NCBI RefSeq assembly: GCF_014041995.1
Contig: NZ_CP059492.1
Location: 248,001-312,000, forward strand
Direction: 5' to 3'
Source: Changpingibacter yushuensis
Lineage (GTDB): Bacteria; Actinomycetota; Actinomycetes; Actinomycetales; Actinomycetaceae
Length of the DNA: 64,000 bases
Shown in pieces: positions 39,478 through 48,941 of the stretch. The position numbers were made by a program, and so were the translations under genes. The notes below the pieces were generated by a model. It did no database searches and was not told where the DNA came from. It saw nothing but the letters and a program-made list of their open reading frames with translations. Position 1 is the stretch's first letter; every line of letters starts with the position of its first letter.

Positions 39478-40020
39478 ATGTCTGTTGACACACTGGTGCC
39501 TATGGCATCGACAAAGGAAAAACTGAAGGAATCAGAGCATTGTGCCGAGATGGACGCTGCCGTTGAACTGGTGAGGCAAGCAAAAGCTGCTGGTCTTAAT
39601 CTCACTGGCCGGGACGGCTTGTTGAAACAGTTCACCAAGACAGTGATCGAAACGGCCTTGGATGAAGAAATGACCGAGCATCTAGGACGTGCTAAACACG
39701 TGAAGACGGAGGGAGGAAGCGCAGACAATGCGCGTAATGGCAAGACCAGCAAAACGGTGTTGACTGACACGGTCGGGCAGGTCCAGATTGATGTTCCACG
39801 TGATCGGGCCGCCACATTTGAACCAGTGATCGTGCCTAAACGCCAGCGCCGGTTGAACGACGTGGATGAGGTCGTGTTGTCTCTTCACGCTAAAGGGCTG
39901 ACCACTGGTGAGATCAGTGCTCACTTCCACGATATCTACGGAGCTTCGGTGTCTAAAGAGACGATTAGCCGGATCACTGATCGTGTGGTGGAGGAGATGC
40001 ATGAATGGGCTAACGAGACA
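39478..40020 (+). pseudogene. IS256-family transposase, N-terminal fragment
   Basis: About 180 residues match the start of IS256 (mutator-type) transposases: GRDGLLKQFTKTVIETALDE, EHLGRAKH, ARNGKTSKTVLT, VDEVVLSLHAKGLTTGEI, SKETISRITDRVVEEM. Homology stops at about 40020, just before the catalytic Asp region (VVFIDA in relatives), where the next IS110 element begins. Non-functional. Confidence 0.85.
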
Positions 40021-40050
40021 GGCCCCAGTGCGTCTTGCCTCACGATGCTC

Positions 40051-41298
40051 CTATGGTGTGTCAATGGTTTGGAGCCATTGTTTGTAGCGGTCTTTTAGTG
40101 CTGGTTGTGGTCGTCGTCCGGTTTCAATTTCGCTGATTCTTGCTGGGTATGTGTCTAGTGCTTGTGCTGCTTGTGTTTGGCTGATTCCTTTACTGACTCT
40201 GAGTTCACGCAGGTTGATTTCGTCTTCGATGATCTGTGGGCGGGTAAGGACACGGTAGATCTCTCGGCATAGCGCTCGTTTGAGTTGACGCAGGATTTCT
40301 TTCTTGGTTCTACCGCGTTTCATCTGCTTTTCGACGTAGTCTCGGGTGGGTTGATGACATGACATTCGGACCAGCGCAATTTGATGGAGGGCTTGGTCTC
40401 CTTGTCTGTCACCTCCGTGATTGACACGGTGACGGTTTGTTTTGCCGCTGGAAGCAGGGATGGGGCAGGCACCGCATAGTTTCGCGAAGGCTGCTTCGTT
40501 GCGTATTCGCCTCGGGTTGTCTCCAGCAGTGATTGCCAGTGAGGCTGCGGTTATGGTGCCGACACCGAACACTCTTAACAGGGCTGGGTAATGCTCCTGA
40601 AGGATTACTTGCATTTGTCTTTCTAGGCGATCAGCCGATTCCTTGATGGTGGCGTGGGTTTGAGCCATTGATTTCAAGGCTGTCATCACATGAAAATCTA
40701 CGCTGCTAGGGTCAGCGGATCCTGGCCTGGATGCAAGCAAGGTCTTGAGAGTTTTGCTCGTCGAAGTCTTCGTGTATTTCTGGCGCAGGGGTGTGGGAGC
40801 AGTGATCAACAAAGAGATGATCATGTTCAAAAGCCCCGTCATGGTCGATACGTATTTGCCTCGAACGATGTGAAGGTAACGTAGTGCCTCTGCGGGGCCT
40901 TGCCCCAGCTTCGGTATAGAAACACCTTTACCACTCATCACCGTGCGAGCTGCTTCCAAGGCATCAATCGGATCAGACTTACCATCCATGTGCCGCACTT
41001 GACGGGGTGGACGCAGCACCTCGAATGTGGTGTATCCATCTGCCTGCAACCTCCGGTTCAAGCTCGCCCCGTAGGAGTTGGTTCCCTCGATCCCGATGAC
41101 CAGACCCTCAGGATCGCCGAACTGGCCTAGCTCTTTGACGATTGCTGATAGCCCTTTCGGGGTTGTCGGATACGTCCCGGTCAGCTCAGTGTGTTGAGCG
41201 GCATTGATGACCGCGATAGTGTGCGTATCCGTGTGGGTATCGATTCCAACGTAAAAGAGTGCATCACCGCGATGGTTAGTGCGTTTGGTTTCAGCCAT
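40051..41298 (-). CDS. IS110-family transposase with extra C-terminal HTH
   Basis: 415 residues. The DEDD domain has FYVGIDTHTDTHTIAV, GIEGTNSYGASL and GKSDPIDALEAA. The transposase_20 domain has FGVGTITAASLAI and ACPIPASSGKTNRHR, and the family C-terminal segment RDYVEKQMKRGRTKKEILR is intact. Beyond it are about 55 extra residues with a Cro/C1-type helix-turn-helix pattern (LRELRVSKGISQTQAAQALD... ISEIETGRR). The element sits in the IS256 remnant. The transposase looks intact, so the element may be mobile. Confidence 0.85.
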   Translation of the reverse strand: MAETKRTNHRGDALFYVGIDTHTDTHTIAVINAAQHTELTGTYPTTPKGLSAIVKELGQFGDPEGLVIGIEGTNSYGASLNRRLQADGYTTFEVLRPPRQVRHMDGKSDPIDALEAARTVMSGKGVSIPKLGQGPAEALRYLHIVRGKYVSTMTGLLNMIISLLITAPTPLRQKYTKTSTSKTLKTLLASRPGSADPSSVDFHVMTALKSMAQTHATIKESADRLERQMQVILQEHYPALLRVFGVGTITAASLAITAGDNPRRIRNEAAFAKLCGACPIPASSGKTNRHRVNHGGDRQGDQALHQIALVRMSCHQPTRDYVEKQMKRGRTKKEILRQLKRALCREIYRVLTRPQIIEDEINLRELRVSKGISQTQAAQALDTYPARISEIETGRRPQPALKDRYKQWLQTIDTP

Positions 41299-41580
41299 TG
41301 CTGAACCCCCTGTGTTCTCCAGATTCTTTTGTCATTACTGGAGAACCATCGGGAGCAGACAAAACGTTGATCAGACAGCTACCATGAGAAATGCGAGTAA
41401 CTCACGGCGCGCAGCCATCGACAACTCCTCAGCCATACTCCGAGGGAACCCGCTACGCGGACATCACTGCGTGAGGCACGCGCTCCCGTTCCCGGACCTT
41501 TTAGCTGAGTCTCGTCGCAGTGTTGCGACGACCACTAGAATCCAAGTAATATGCTCGAATCCACGGACGCAATAGGTTCA
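41299..41580 (-). other. upstream non-coding region of the IS110-HTH element, possible bridge RNA
   Basis: About 280 bp with no coding signal, on the 5' side of the transposase, where IS110-group bridge RNAs are encoded. An 8-bp stem TTCTCCAG/CTGGAGAA (41315-41322 with 41338-41345) with a 15-nt loop is the clearest structure; another small hairpin is CGCAGTGTTGCG (41516-41527). Confidence 0.3.
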
Positions 41581-41775
41581 CGGAGTTTAGGACTTTTGAC
41601 ATGGTGTGCGGCCTGTATCTCCATATGTTTTTGTCTGACCGTTGCGGCTCGTGTGTCTTTCGTTGCGGGGCCAGGCCGGTTCAAGGTGCTGGTTGGCTCG
41701 TTTCCGTGTCAGTGCTGATTCGGGGACATTGACGTTCGACAGGTGGCTGCCGTGTCTGTTTCTTGTTGCACCAAT
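41581..41775. promoter_or_regulatory. region upstream of the Rhs gene
   Basis: TTGACA at 41596-41601 is a perfect -35 word; possible -10 words (CCATAT, 41621-41626) have a 19-bp spacer. No clear ribosome site precedes either candidate start (41743 GTG, 41776 ATG). Confidence 0.25.
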
Positions 41776-44700
41776 ATGCGTGATCGTTTTCGTTGGACTA
41801 GTAGCGTGGGTTTGCTGGTGGCTTGCGCAATGGTTGTGGCGGACGTCCCGCCCGCCTACTCCGATGATGCGGTGACTGCGGATTCTACTTCTTCCAGTTC
41901 GGGCGACGAGCAATCGATTTCACCGGTAACGGGTGAACTTACAGCGCCGGATCGCTTCTCGGCACAGTTGCTCGCGAAATTACGCGGTGAACGGGTAGAA
42001 GACCTATCTCAACGAAGTGAAGTGGGTTCAACCTTTGCATTGCCAGATGGTCAGTGGCAGCAAGTGGTTGCTTCTGGCCCAGTGTGGGTACAAATAGGGG
42101 GCGATGGAACCACCAACGCTGATTGGGTAGCCGTTGACGAGACGCTCGAACAACGTAGCGACGGTTCGTTTAGCCCAGTTGCCCATTACGGTGAAGTCAT
42201 TGTTTCTGGTGGGGAGGCAGCGGGCGAAGACGCGGAGACGGTAGTCGCCAGCGTCCAAGATCCGGCAACGGGATTAGTCAGTGAGCTAACTTGGTCCGGC
42301 GATCTTCCTACTCCTAGCGTGGTGGGACCACGAGCAACCTTCACAGACGTTCAGCCCAGTATGGACATGGTTGTTCAGGTAACGGGCTCTGGCGTCGAGC
42401 AGTTCTTTGTGTTGAAAGATCCTCCAGCAACTGATGAGGAGTTGTCACTCCCAGTGAGCGTAGGGGCTGAAGGGGCCACGAGTCGCGATTCTGGTGGCGG
42501 TTCCGTTGAGTTGGTCAGCAATGATGATGTGGTCGCTCGTGTAGCTGCTCCAGCTATGTGGGATGCCGCGGCTGATGTTCAACGTGGAAATCCAGTTCTT
42601 GAAGAATGGGATGTGGGGGCTCAGCCATCCTTGTGGGCGCTAAGTGAGACCAAGATCCCAGATTCACAAGATGATCCTGTCCAAAATGATGATAAAAACG
42701 ATGCTGAAACCGATCCAGGTACTGATGCAGCCCTTGGTATCACAGCCCCAATTGACGTGAGCGTTGATGTATCTGAGGACGAAGCACGGCTGGTTCTGGA
42801 GCCTTCGCAGGAGTTTCTCCATTCCAAAGATGTCACATACCCTGTGGTGATTGATCCCAGCGTGTCCATCGGTGTTGGTTTCGATACCTTCGTGCAGTCC
42901 GGAGTAACTGGTGACTACTCGGCCGATCCCGAGCTCTTGGCCGGAACCTTTGACGGTGGAAAGACGATCTCTCGTTCAATTCTAGGTTTTGGGACTAGTT
43001 CAGTTAAGGGAATGAAGGTTACGTCTGCGCAGGTGAATTTATGGGAGTCGTGGTCATACTCATGTAATGCTCGCCCATGGGATCTGTGGGCGGTCTCGGC
43101 GGCCTCGACGGCGACAAAATGGACCAACCAGCCCACTTGGTATTCTAAGTACTCCTCCTCAACTGCGACGCGCGGATATTCGTCAGCCTGTAGTGCTGGC
43201 TGGGTTTCCGTTGACGCGAGTACATGGGCACAAGCAGCGCTTAACAACAACGATGCAGTTAATTGGGTGGGTCTTCGGGCAGCAAATGAGAAGGATTCCT
43301 ATGGATGGAAACGATTCAATTCCGGGAATGCTGCCTCGGGACGTCCAACACTGTCGGTCACTTACAATTCATATCCCAACAGGCCCGGAAACACGAAGAT
43401 ACCTCAGGGGCAGTACAACTGGTGGACTGACAATTCGGGAGTGAAGACTCTCTACGTCAACAGTGCTCGGCCAATGTTTTCTTCGGTAGTGAGTGATCCA
43501 GACGGAGGTAGTATCAAAGCTCGATTCTCGCTCGCACAAGGGTCCACCACAGTATGGGATAAAGCCGCTGGGGCTTCAGTTTCTTCCGGAGGATCATCAA
43601 CGCTCAGTCCGTCCTCATCTCTTCCTGCGTTGAAGGATGGGCAGGCATACTCCTTGTCCGTGTGGGCGGATGACGGAGCGTTGTTGTCCAAGGATGCTTA
43701 CAAGCCGTGGTCTTTCGTTGTTGATTTGACTCCCCCGGCCAAACCAAGTCTCACTGCCTCCAACTATCAAGGCGGGCAGTGGCTCGACTCGGCGCCTTCC
43801 TCCAACAATTTCACTATGTCATCGGTGTCGCAAGACGCGGTGAGCTTCCAATACAAGCGCGATGGCGACAGCTCATGGACAACGCTCGCGGCGGCCGGAC
43901 AGCCCGCAACGGCGTCGCTGGATTGGAATCCGGGAGCCGGTTCGCATCGGCTCCAAGTACAGGCTGTTGACCGGGCCGGATTGGCTTCCGAGACCGCGTC
44001 CTTCAGCTTCGGCTCTGGCGGGGCTGCGCTTACCTCCCCGCAGGTGGGGCTCAAGTCCACCGATGCTTTCCAGGTTGCGGCGTCGGCCCCCGCTGCGGGG
44101 TCGGGGTCCGTCACGCCGACGGTGTATTGGCGTACCGCGGGGACCTCGAATGGGACCGGCTATGATCCGGCCAGCGGTTCGAACTCGGGCTGGACTGAAG
44201 GTTCGAAGCTCGCGACCATCGCCGCCAACAAGCCGGTTTCTATTTCGACGACGTTGTCGGGTGCTTCCGCAGCCTCATCTATCGGCAAAGAGCGGGTCCC
44301 GCTGAGCCTCGATGTTCAGGTCTGCTTCGAGTATTCGGATTCAGGCTTGACCAGATGTACATGGAATGAGGATCAAGGGGCACTCAGGCCGACCGTCGTC
44401 CGGGTTCCCCATGCTTTCGGCGACAATTTCCCGACAGCTGAAGCTGGCCCCGGTCAGGTGGCTCTGTGGACTGGCGAGTTCAACATGTCCGCTTCCGACG
44501 TTTCGGTGCCGGGCTATGTGGGCGACCTGTCAGTTTCGAGATCGTATTCAACCTTGGCCGGGAAGGCAACGAACCCGGTCTTTGGGCCCGGGTGGAGCGC
44601 CTCCTTCGATGGAACGGATGCGGGTGCGGCAGGGGCCACGATAGTCGACAACACTCTGGTGGATGGCACATACTCACTGACGGATGCCGAGAACGATGTG

Positions 44701-47700
44701 GTTGTCTATCGCCAACCAAGCGGCGGCAAGAAGCTCATGGAAGAGGGTGTCTATCTCCCCGTCGACGAGGAGACCAGCGAAGCAGGCATGTCCCTGACAC
44801 TGTCCGGAAAAGGTGGTGCTGCCCAACTGATCCTACGAGAAGAGGATGGAACCACTACCGTCTATACGCCGGTCTCCTTCACCGCAGGAAAGGCTCCTAC
44901 GTGGGCTCCGAGCTCGGTCATCGAGCCGGGGAGTGCTGGCGCGACGACGTTCACCAGGGACAATGCGGGCCGGATCACGCGGATCCTTGCTCCGGTCCCT
45001 CCGGGTGTGGACTGTTCAAGCGGTGCACTTGGTGTAGGTTGTAGGGCATTGAATATCTCCTACGCCTCGGCGACCACAGCCACGGCGACCAATGCGGGGG
45101 ACATCACAGGACAGGTGCGTGCCATTGACTACGTGGCATGGGATCCGGCCACGTCAGCGATGGCCAGCACTCCGGTTGCCACATACTTGTACGATGTCGA
45201 GGAGAGGCTCGTGAAGGTCACCGATCCGCGTACCGGTTTGGCAACATCTTATGGATACGAGGGATCCTCGGCTTCGGAGCAGCCATTGCTGAGGTCAGTG
45301 ACCCCTTCGGGTCTGGCCGGGTTCGCCCTGGACTTTGGTCAAGCCAGTCAGGATAAGCAATCGCTGCTGAGCGTGAGCCGCGATCCTGCAACGGCGGGCG
45401 GTGCGAAGCACACGTTGTCCCGTTTCGTCTATGGCATCGATCCGCAGACGGTCACCCAAGGTCTCCCTACCTTGACCAGTGAGGAGGTGGCTGTATGGGG
45501 GCAGTCAACGGCTCCCACCTATGCTGCTGCGGTCTTCAGTGCAGACAGGCAGAACGTTGCTGGCTCCACACCCTCTGCAGTGACAGCCGGTGATTGGCCA
45601 TACGCAGATGTGCAGTACACCGACGACCAGGGCCGCGTGCTCAACACCGCGAGCTACGGTGCAGGTGACTGGCAGTTCACTGCGACGGGTTACGACAATG
45701 CCGGCCGCGTCATCCGCAGCCTGGACCAGAAGGCCACGGCCGACATCAGGAACCAATATGCCTCGGGTGGTACTCTGCTCTCGCAGGAGGTTTTGGATTC
45801 CTATGCGACGCTGACACGCTACAACACGGATGTTGTCAGTGCCGCCGCGGCCAGTGGACCCGGCGAGACGACCGTTGCCGCAGGCACTGTCATCACGCCC
45901 GCCGGATCGTTGGTTACCGATACTTGGGGCCCGGCGTTCGAGGCATCGGACGGTAACCTGGTGCGAACCCATACCCACATGGATTATGACCAGGATGCGC
46001 CCAACCAGGGTGTTAATCCCAAGACGGGTCTCGGTTTCCGACTGGCCACGACCACCACCGTGAGCGCGGCCGATGCGCTGAGTGGTTCTCCCGATCCGGC
46101 AGTGCCGCTCGCCGGCGGAGAAGAGGTGCTGTCTCGCAGTATCTCCGGATATGCTCCAATGGACGGTACGGATCTTCTGAGCGAGACCTCGGGTTGGGTG
46201 CTGGGTAGCGGGACGACGTCCACGACCGTCACCGATCTCGCGTCGAACGCTGGACCGACGACGTTGACCAAGTACGACACCGAGGGACGGGTTCTGGAAT
46301 CTCGGACTGCCGCATCCAATGGAACCGACGCTGGCACGACGCTCTCGGCGTACTACACGGCGGCTGCCCAAACCGGACCCGCGAGCGGATGCGGGAGCCG
46401 TCCCGAATGGGCCGGGCTGGCCTGTAGAACGTGGTCTCCGGACGCCTCGGAGCCGGTCACGACGACGACCTACAGCCGCTATCTGGCTCCGGCAACGGTT
46501 ACTGAATCCACTCCAAGTGCCAGCAGAACGACCACCACGACTTTCGATGAGGCCGGACGAGTTCTCACCAGTTCGACGGCGGCGACCGGACTGGCTGGCT
46601 CCACGAGCCTGCCAACCACCAGGACGTCCTACGATCCGAGTACAGGATTGACGACGGCGGTGAGTTCTCTTGATGCCGCTGGCGCCACGGCCTCGTCGAT
46701 CGCAACTGGATACGACGGGTGGGGGCGGGAAGTCACCTACACGGACCGCGACAGACAGACCACCACGACGGTATACGATGATACGGGCCGAGTGGCCACC
46801 GTGACGGACCCTCAAGGCACGACCACAAACACTTACGATTCGGACACCGATCATCGAGGGCTCCTGACCAAGCTGGACGTCTCAGGCACCGGCAGCTATA
46901 CGGCGGCATATGACGCGGCAGGCAACATGATTACCCAGACCATGCCCGGCGGCATCACCCAAACCTCCACATATGACAGAGCCGGAAATGAAACATCGCT
47001 GAACTACTCGCTCAAGCACGGCGATGCTGCCCCCATCCAGATAGCGACCTGGAGTATCGCGCGGGACCACGCTGGACGCATCAACACTCTCTCCGGACCG
47101 GAACGGGACTCTGCGTACACCTACGACCTGACCGGCAGGCTGGCGACGGGTAGCGGCACGCTTGATGGCACCTGTACAACGCGCACCTACGGTTTCGACA
47201 CCAATTCCAACCGGACAAATATGAGCGCCTCGACTCGGGTCGGGAGCTGTGACGGGGACTCCGTGGAGGAGACTGACAAGCAGTGGGCTTACGATGCGGG
47301 CAACCGCGTCCAGAACGGCGCCAACGGATCGGGCGGCTATATGTACGACGCCTTTGGCCGCCAGACCAGCATTCCCGCGGCGGACACCGTCAACGGTTCG
47401 AACGCTGGGGACGCACAGGTTTCCTATTACGACAACGATCTTGTTGCCTCCGCCACGCAGAACGGTTCGGTCACCACCTACAGTCTCGATCCCGTTGAGC
47501 GTCGGGCGGAGCAGGTGACCACGACCGGTGGTCAAACCAAACGGGTTGTCCGTCATTACACCGACAGCAGTGACAATCCGGGGTGGGCCACTTTGGTGAG
47601 TGATGGGACAACGGCCGTGACGCGGTACTCGGCGTCGATTGGTGGTGACCTGTCCGCGAGCCTGACCGACGGCGTCGTGACACTGGAGATCGTCGACCCG

Positions 47701-48375
47701 ATCGGCAACATTGCCACGAGCGTGATTGTTGATAGTGAGATTGTGACGCCGAAGCCGTTGAACCATTGGGATGAGTACGGGAACCAGATCAAACCTGTTG
47801 TCCCGGTAGCCGGCCCGATCGCCTATGGTTGGCTCGGCGGCAAGGAACGAGCGGTTGAACCAACGAGCAGTCTCATCCTCATGGGTGTGCGCCTCTACAA
47901 CCCCACCACCGGTCTGTTCACGTCCGTTGACCCGGTCCCTGGCGGAAACACCACCGAATACACCTACCCCCAGGACCCCATCAACAAACAAGACCTCGAC
48001 GGCAATGCTTGGAAGTGGCTCAAACGAAATTGGAAGAAGGTCCTCGCGGTAGCTGCGGTGGTCGTGGTCGCCACGGCTGTCTGCGTCTACGCATCAGCGG
48101 CCTGCGGCACGGCGGTCAGAGCCGGAGCGCGAGTAGTGTCAACGACAGTTAGACATAGTATTGCAAAGGCACCTGTCGTTGGCGAAAGAGGTCGACTCTT
48201 TGGGAACTATTCTTTGGGTGCCAAGAAGGCAGGCTATTTCAACAATAAAGGTAGGACAACCCGAGTTGGGTGGGGTGTAAATGCTTCTAAGGGGAGACCG
48301 TATACAGTTTTCAGGAAATATTCGACCAGGACCCATGCACACAAGGATTATTTCCGTGGCAGGTACTTGCGGTAG
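41776..48375 (+). CDS. secreted Rhs/YD-repeat polymorphic toxin (WapA-like)
   Basis: 2,199 residues from ATG 41776, which gives a compact signal peptide (MRDRFRWTSSVGLLVACAMV); GTG 41743 would add 11. Order: a secreted N-terminal region, a DNRLRE-type domain (about 380-540, ISRSILGFGTSSVKGMKVTS), a beta-sandwich segment (DLTPPAKPSL), then a long YD-repeat core (about 900-2020, many YDxxGR units). The Rhs junction is YNPTTGLFTSVDP... YPQDPINKQDLDGNAW. A short basic tip follows with a membrane-type helix (VLAVAAVVVVATAVCVYA) and a unique end rich in Arg/Lys/Tyr/His (TRVGWG... VFRKYSTRTHAHKDYF). GC content falls in the tip and in the first 2 kb relative to the core. The tip is probably the toxin; activity unknown, with HAHKD as a candidate nuclease site (inference). 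Confidence 0.9.
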   Translation: MRDRFRWTSSVGLLVACAMVVADVPPAYSDDAVTADSTSSSSGDEQSISPVTGELTAPDRFSAQLLAKLRGERVEDLSQRSEVGSTFALPDGQWQQVVASGPVWVQIGGDGTTNADWVAVDETLEQRSDGSFSPVAHYGEVIVSGGEAAGEDAETVVASVQDPATGLVSELTWSGDLPTPSVVGPRATFTDVQPSMDMVVQVTGSGVEQFFVLKDPPATDEELSLPVSVGAEGATSRDSGGGSVELVSNDDVVARVAAPAMWDAAADVQRGNPVLEEWDVGAQPSLWALSETKIPDSQDDPVQNDDKNDAETDPGTDAALGITAPIDVSVDVSEDEARLVLEPSQEFLHSKDVTYPVVIDPSVSIGVGFDTFVQSGVTGDYSADPELLAGTFDGGKTISRSILGFGTSSVKGMKVTSAQVNLWESWSYSCNARPWDLWAVSAASTATKWTNQPTWYSKYSSSTATRGYSSACSAGWVSVDASTWAQAALNNNDAVNWVGLRAANEKDSYGWKRFNSGNAASGRPTLSVTYNSYPNRPGNTKIPQGQYNWWTDNSGVKTLYVNSARPMFSSVVSDPDGGSIKARFSLAQGSTTVWDKAAGASVSSGGSSTLSPSSSLPALKDGQAYSLSVWADDGALLSKDAYKPWSFVVDLTPPAKPSLTASNYQGGQWLDSAPSSNNFTMSSVSQDAVSFQYKRDGDSSWTTLAAAGQPATASLDWNPGAGSHRLQVQAVDRAGLASETASFSFGSGGAALTSPQVGLKSTDAFQVAASAPAAGSGSVTPTVYWRTAGTSNGTGYDPASGSNSGWTEGSKLATIAANKPVSISTTLSGASAASSIGKERVPLSLDVQVCFEYSDSGLTRCTWNEDQGALRPTVVRVPHAFGDNFPTAEAGPGQVALWTGEFNMSASDVSVPGYVGDLSVSRSYSTLAGKATNPVFGPGWSASFDGTDAGAAGATIVDNTLVDGTYSLTDAENDVVVYRQPSGGKKLMEEGVYLPVDEETSEAGMSLTLSGKGGAAQLILREEDGTTTVYTPVSFTAGKAPTWAPSSVIEPGSAGATTFTRDNAGRITRILAPVPPGVDCSSGALGVGCRALNISYASATTATATNAGDITGQVRAIDYVAWDPATSAMASTPVATYLYDVEERLVKVTDPRTGLATSYGYEGSSASEQPLLRSVTPSGLAGFALDFGQASQDKQSLLSVSRDPATAGGAKHTLSRFVYGIDPQTVTQGLPTLTSEEVAVWGQSTAPTYAAAVFSADRQNVAGSTPSAVTAGDWPYADVQYTDDQGRVLNTASYGAGDWQFTATGYDNAGRVIRSLDQKATADIRNQYASGGTLLSQEVLDSYATLTRYNTDVVSAAAASGPGETTVAAGTVITPAGSLVTDTWGPAFEASDGNLVRTHTHMDYDQDAPNQGVNPKTGLGFRLATTTTVSAADALSGSPDPAVPLAGGEEVLSRSISGYAPMDGTDLLSETSGWVLGSGTTSTTVTDLASNAGPTTLTKYDTEGRVLESRTAASNGTDAGTTLSAYYTAAAQTGPASGCGSRPEWAGLACRTWSPDASEPVTTTTYSRYLAPATVTESTPSASRTTTTTFDEAGRVLTSSTAATGLAGSTSLPTTRTSYDPSTGLTTAVSSLDAAGATASSIATGYDGWGREVTYTDRDRQTTTTVYDDTGRVATVTDPQGTTTNTYDSDTDHRGLLTKLDVSGTGSYTAAYDAAGNMITQTMPGGITQTSTYDRAGNETSLNYSLKHGDAAPIQIATWSIARDHAGRINTLSGPERDSAYTYDLTGRLATGSGTLDGTCTTRTYGFDTNSNRTNMSASTRVGSCDGDSVEETDKQWAYDAGNRVQNGANGSGGYMYDAFGRQTSIPAADTVNGSNAGDAQVSYYDNDLVASATQNGSVTTYSLDPVERRAEQVTTTGGQTKRVVRHYTDSSDNPGWATLVSDGTTAVTRYSASIGGDLSASLTDGVVTLEIVDPIGNIATSVIVDSEIVTPKPLNHWDEYGNQIKPVVPVAGPIAYGWLGGKERAVEPTSSLILMGVRLYNPTTGLFTSVDPVPGGNTTEYTYPQDPINKQDLDGNAWKWLKRNWKKVLAVAAVVVVATAVCVYASAACGTAVRAGARVVSTTVRHSIAKAPVVGERGRLFGNYSLGAKKAGYFNNKGRTTRVGWGVNASKGRPYTVFRKYSTRTHAHKDYFRGRYLR

Positions 48376-48393
48376 CTACGAAGGGATTCCCAG

Positions 48394-48651
48394 TTGTTTG
48401 ATTACGCAGCCTTGTTGAGGGAGCTCTATTCCATCGTTAAGAACTGCCCCGATTATCAGGTTGAATGGCGTGAAGCGACAGAGAGCTGGCGTACGCCCGC
48501 GGTGTTTCTTGAGAAAGCTGACCGATGGTTGTGGTTCTTCTGGGACAACGACGAAATGGTGTACATTGCCTCGCCGGGACCACATTCATATCCGACCGAC
48601 ACCTTGGAACTTGCCGGGCTACTGGCCATTGTTGACCGAGCGTTGCCGTGA
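48394..48651 (+). CDS. candidate immunity protein for the Rhs tip
   Basis: 85 residues from a TTG start at 48394 with GAAGGGA 8-14 nt upstream, 18 bp after the toxin stop. Small, acidic and Trp-rich (RWLWFFWDNDEMVYIA), no signal peptide, so cytoplasmic. The assignment rests on position, size, charge complementarity to the basic tip, and low GC matching the tip. No named family recognised. Confidence 0.6.
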   Translation: MFDYAALLRELYSIVKNCPDYQVEWREATESWRTPAVFLEKADRWLWFFWDNDEMVYIASPGPHSYPTDTLELAGLLAIVDRALP

Positions 48652-48938
48652 AACACGGAGGGAAAGAAACCTCAGCACCCGGTGAAACCCTATTGAACGG
48701 CTCTTCGGCCCTCGATGTCCGCTTGGCACGTGTTCCTCCTCTGACTCTTGTGATGGAGGGTTTGTCTTGCTGCACTGTTGACGTTCGCGGTGTGGGCGGT
48801 GTTTTCACGAAGGTGGTGGGCTTGTGGTTTGTTGTTGGTTCTGGCAGGGAACGTTTGGTCTATCGTTTTCTCACCCGGTTTTCGTTGTGGAAGTTGCGTG
48901 AGATCAACCGAGCGATCGTGGAGAAGGGTGAGAGGTGA
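48648..48938 (+). CDS. small basic hypothetical protein
   Basis: 96 residues from GTG 48648, which overlaps the previous stop (GTGA). A start further in is possible. The second half (GVFTKVVGLWFVVGSGRERL... RFSLWKLREINRAIVEKGER) reads as a compact domain, and the end joins the next gene through GAGAGGTGAG, its ribosome site. Unknown function; part of the toxin-downstream operon. Confidence 0.4.
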   Translation: MKHGGKETSAPGETLLNGSSALDVRLARVPPLTLVMEGLSCCTVDVRGVGGVFTKVVGLWFVVGSGRERLVYRFLTRFSLWKLREINRAIVEKGER

Positions 48939-48941
48939 GTT

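Noticed and set aside
45505-46854. Long antisense frames opposite the Rhs core (also 46882-47991)
   Set aside because: Arg/Gly-rich shadows of YD repeats in a GC-rich gene; no family features.
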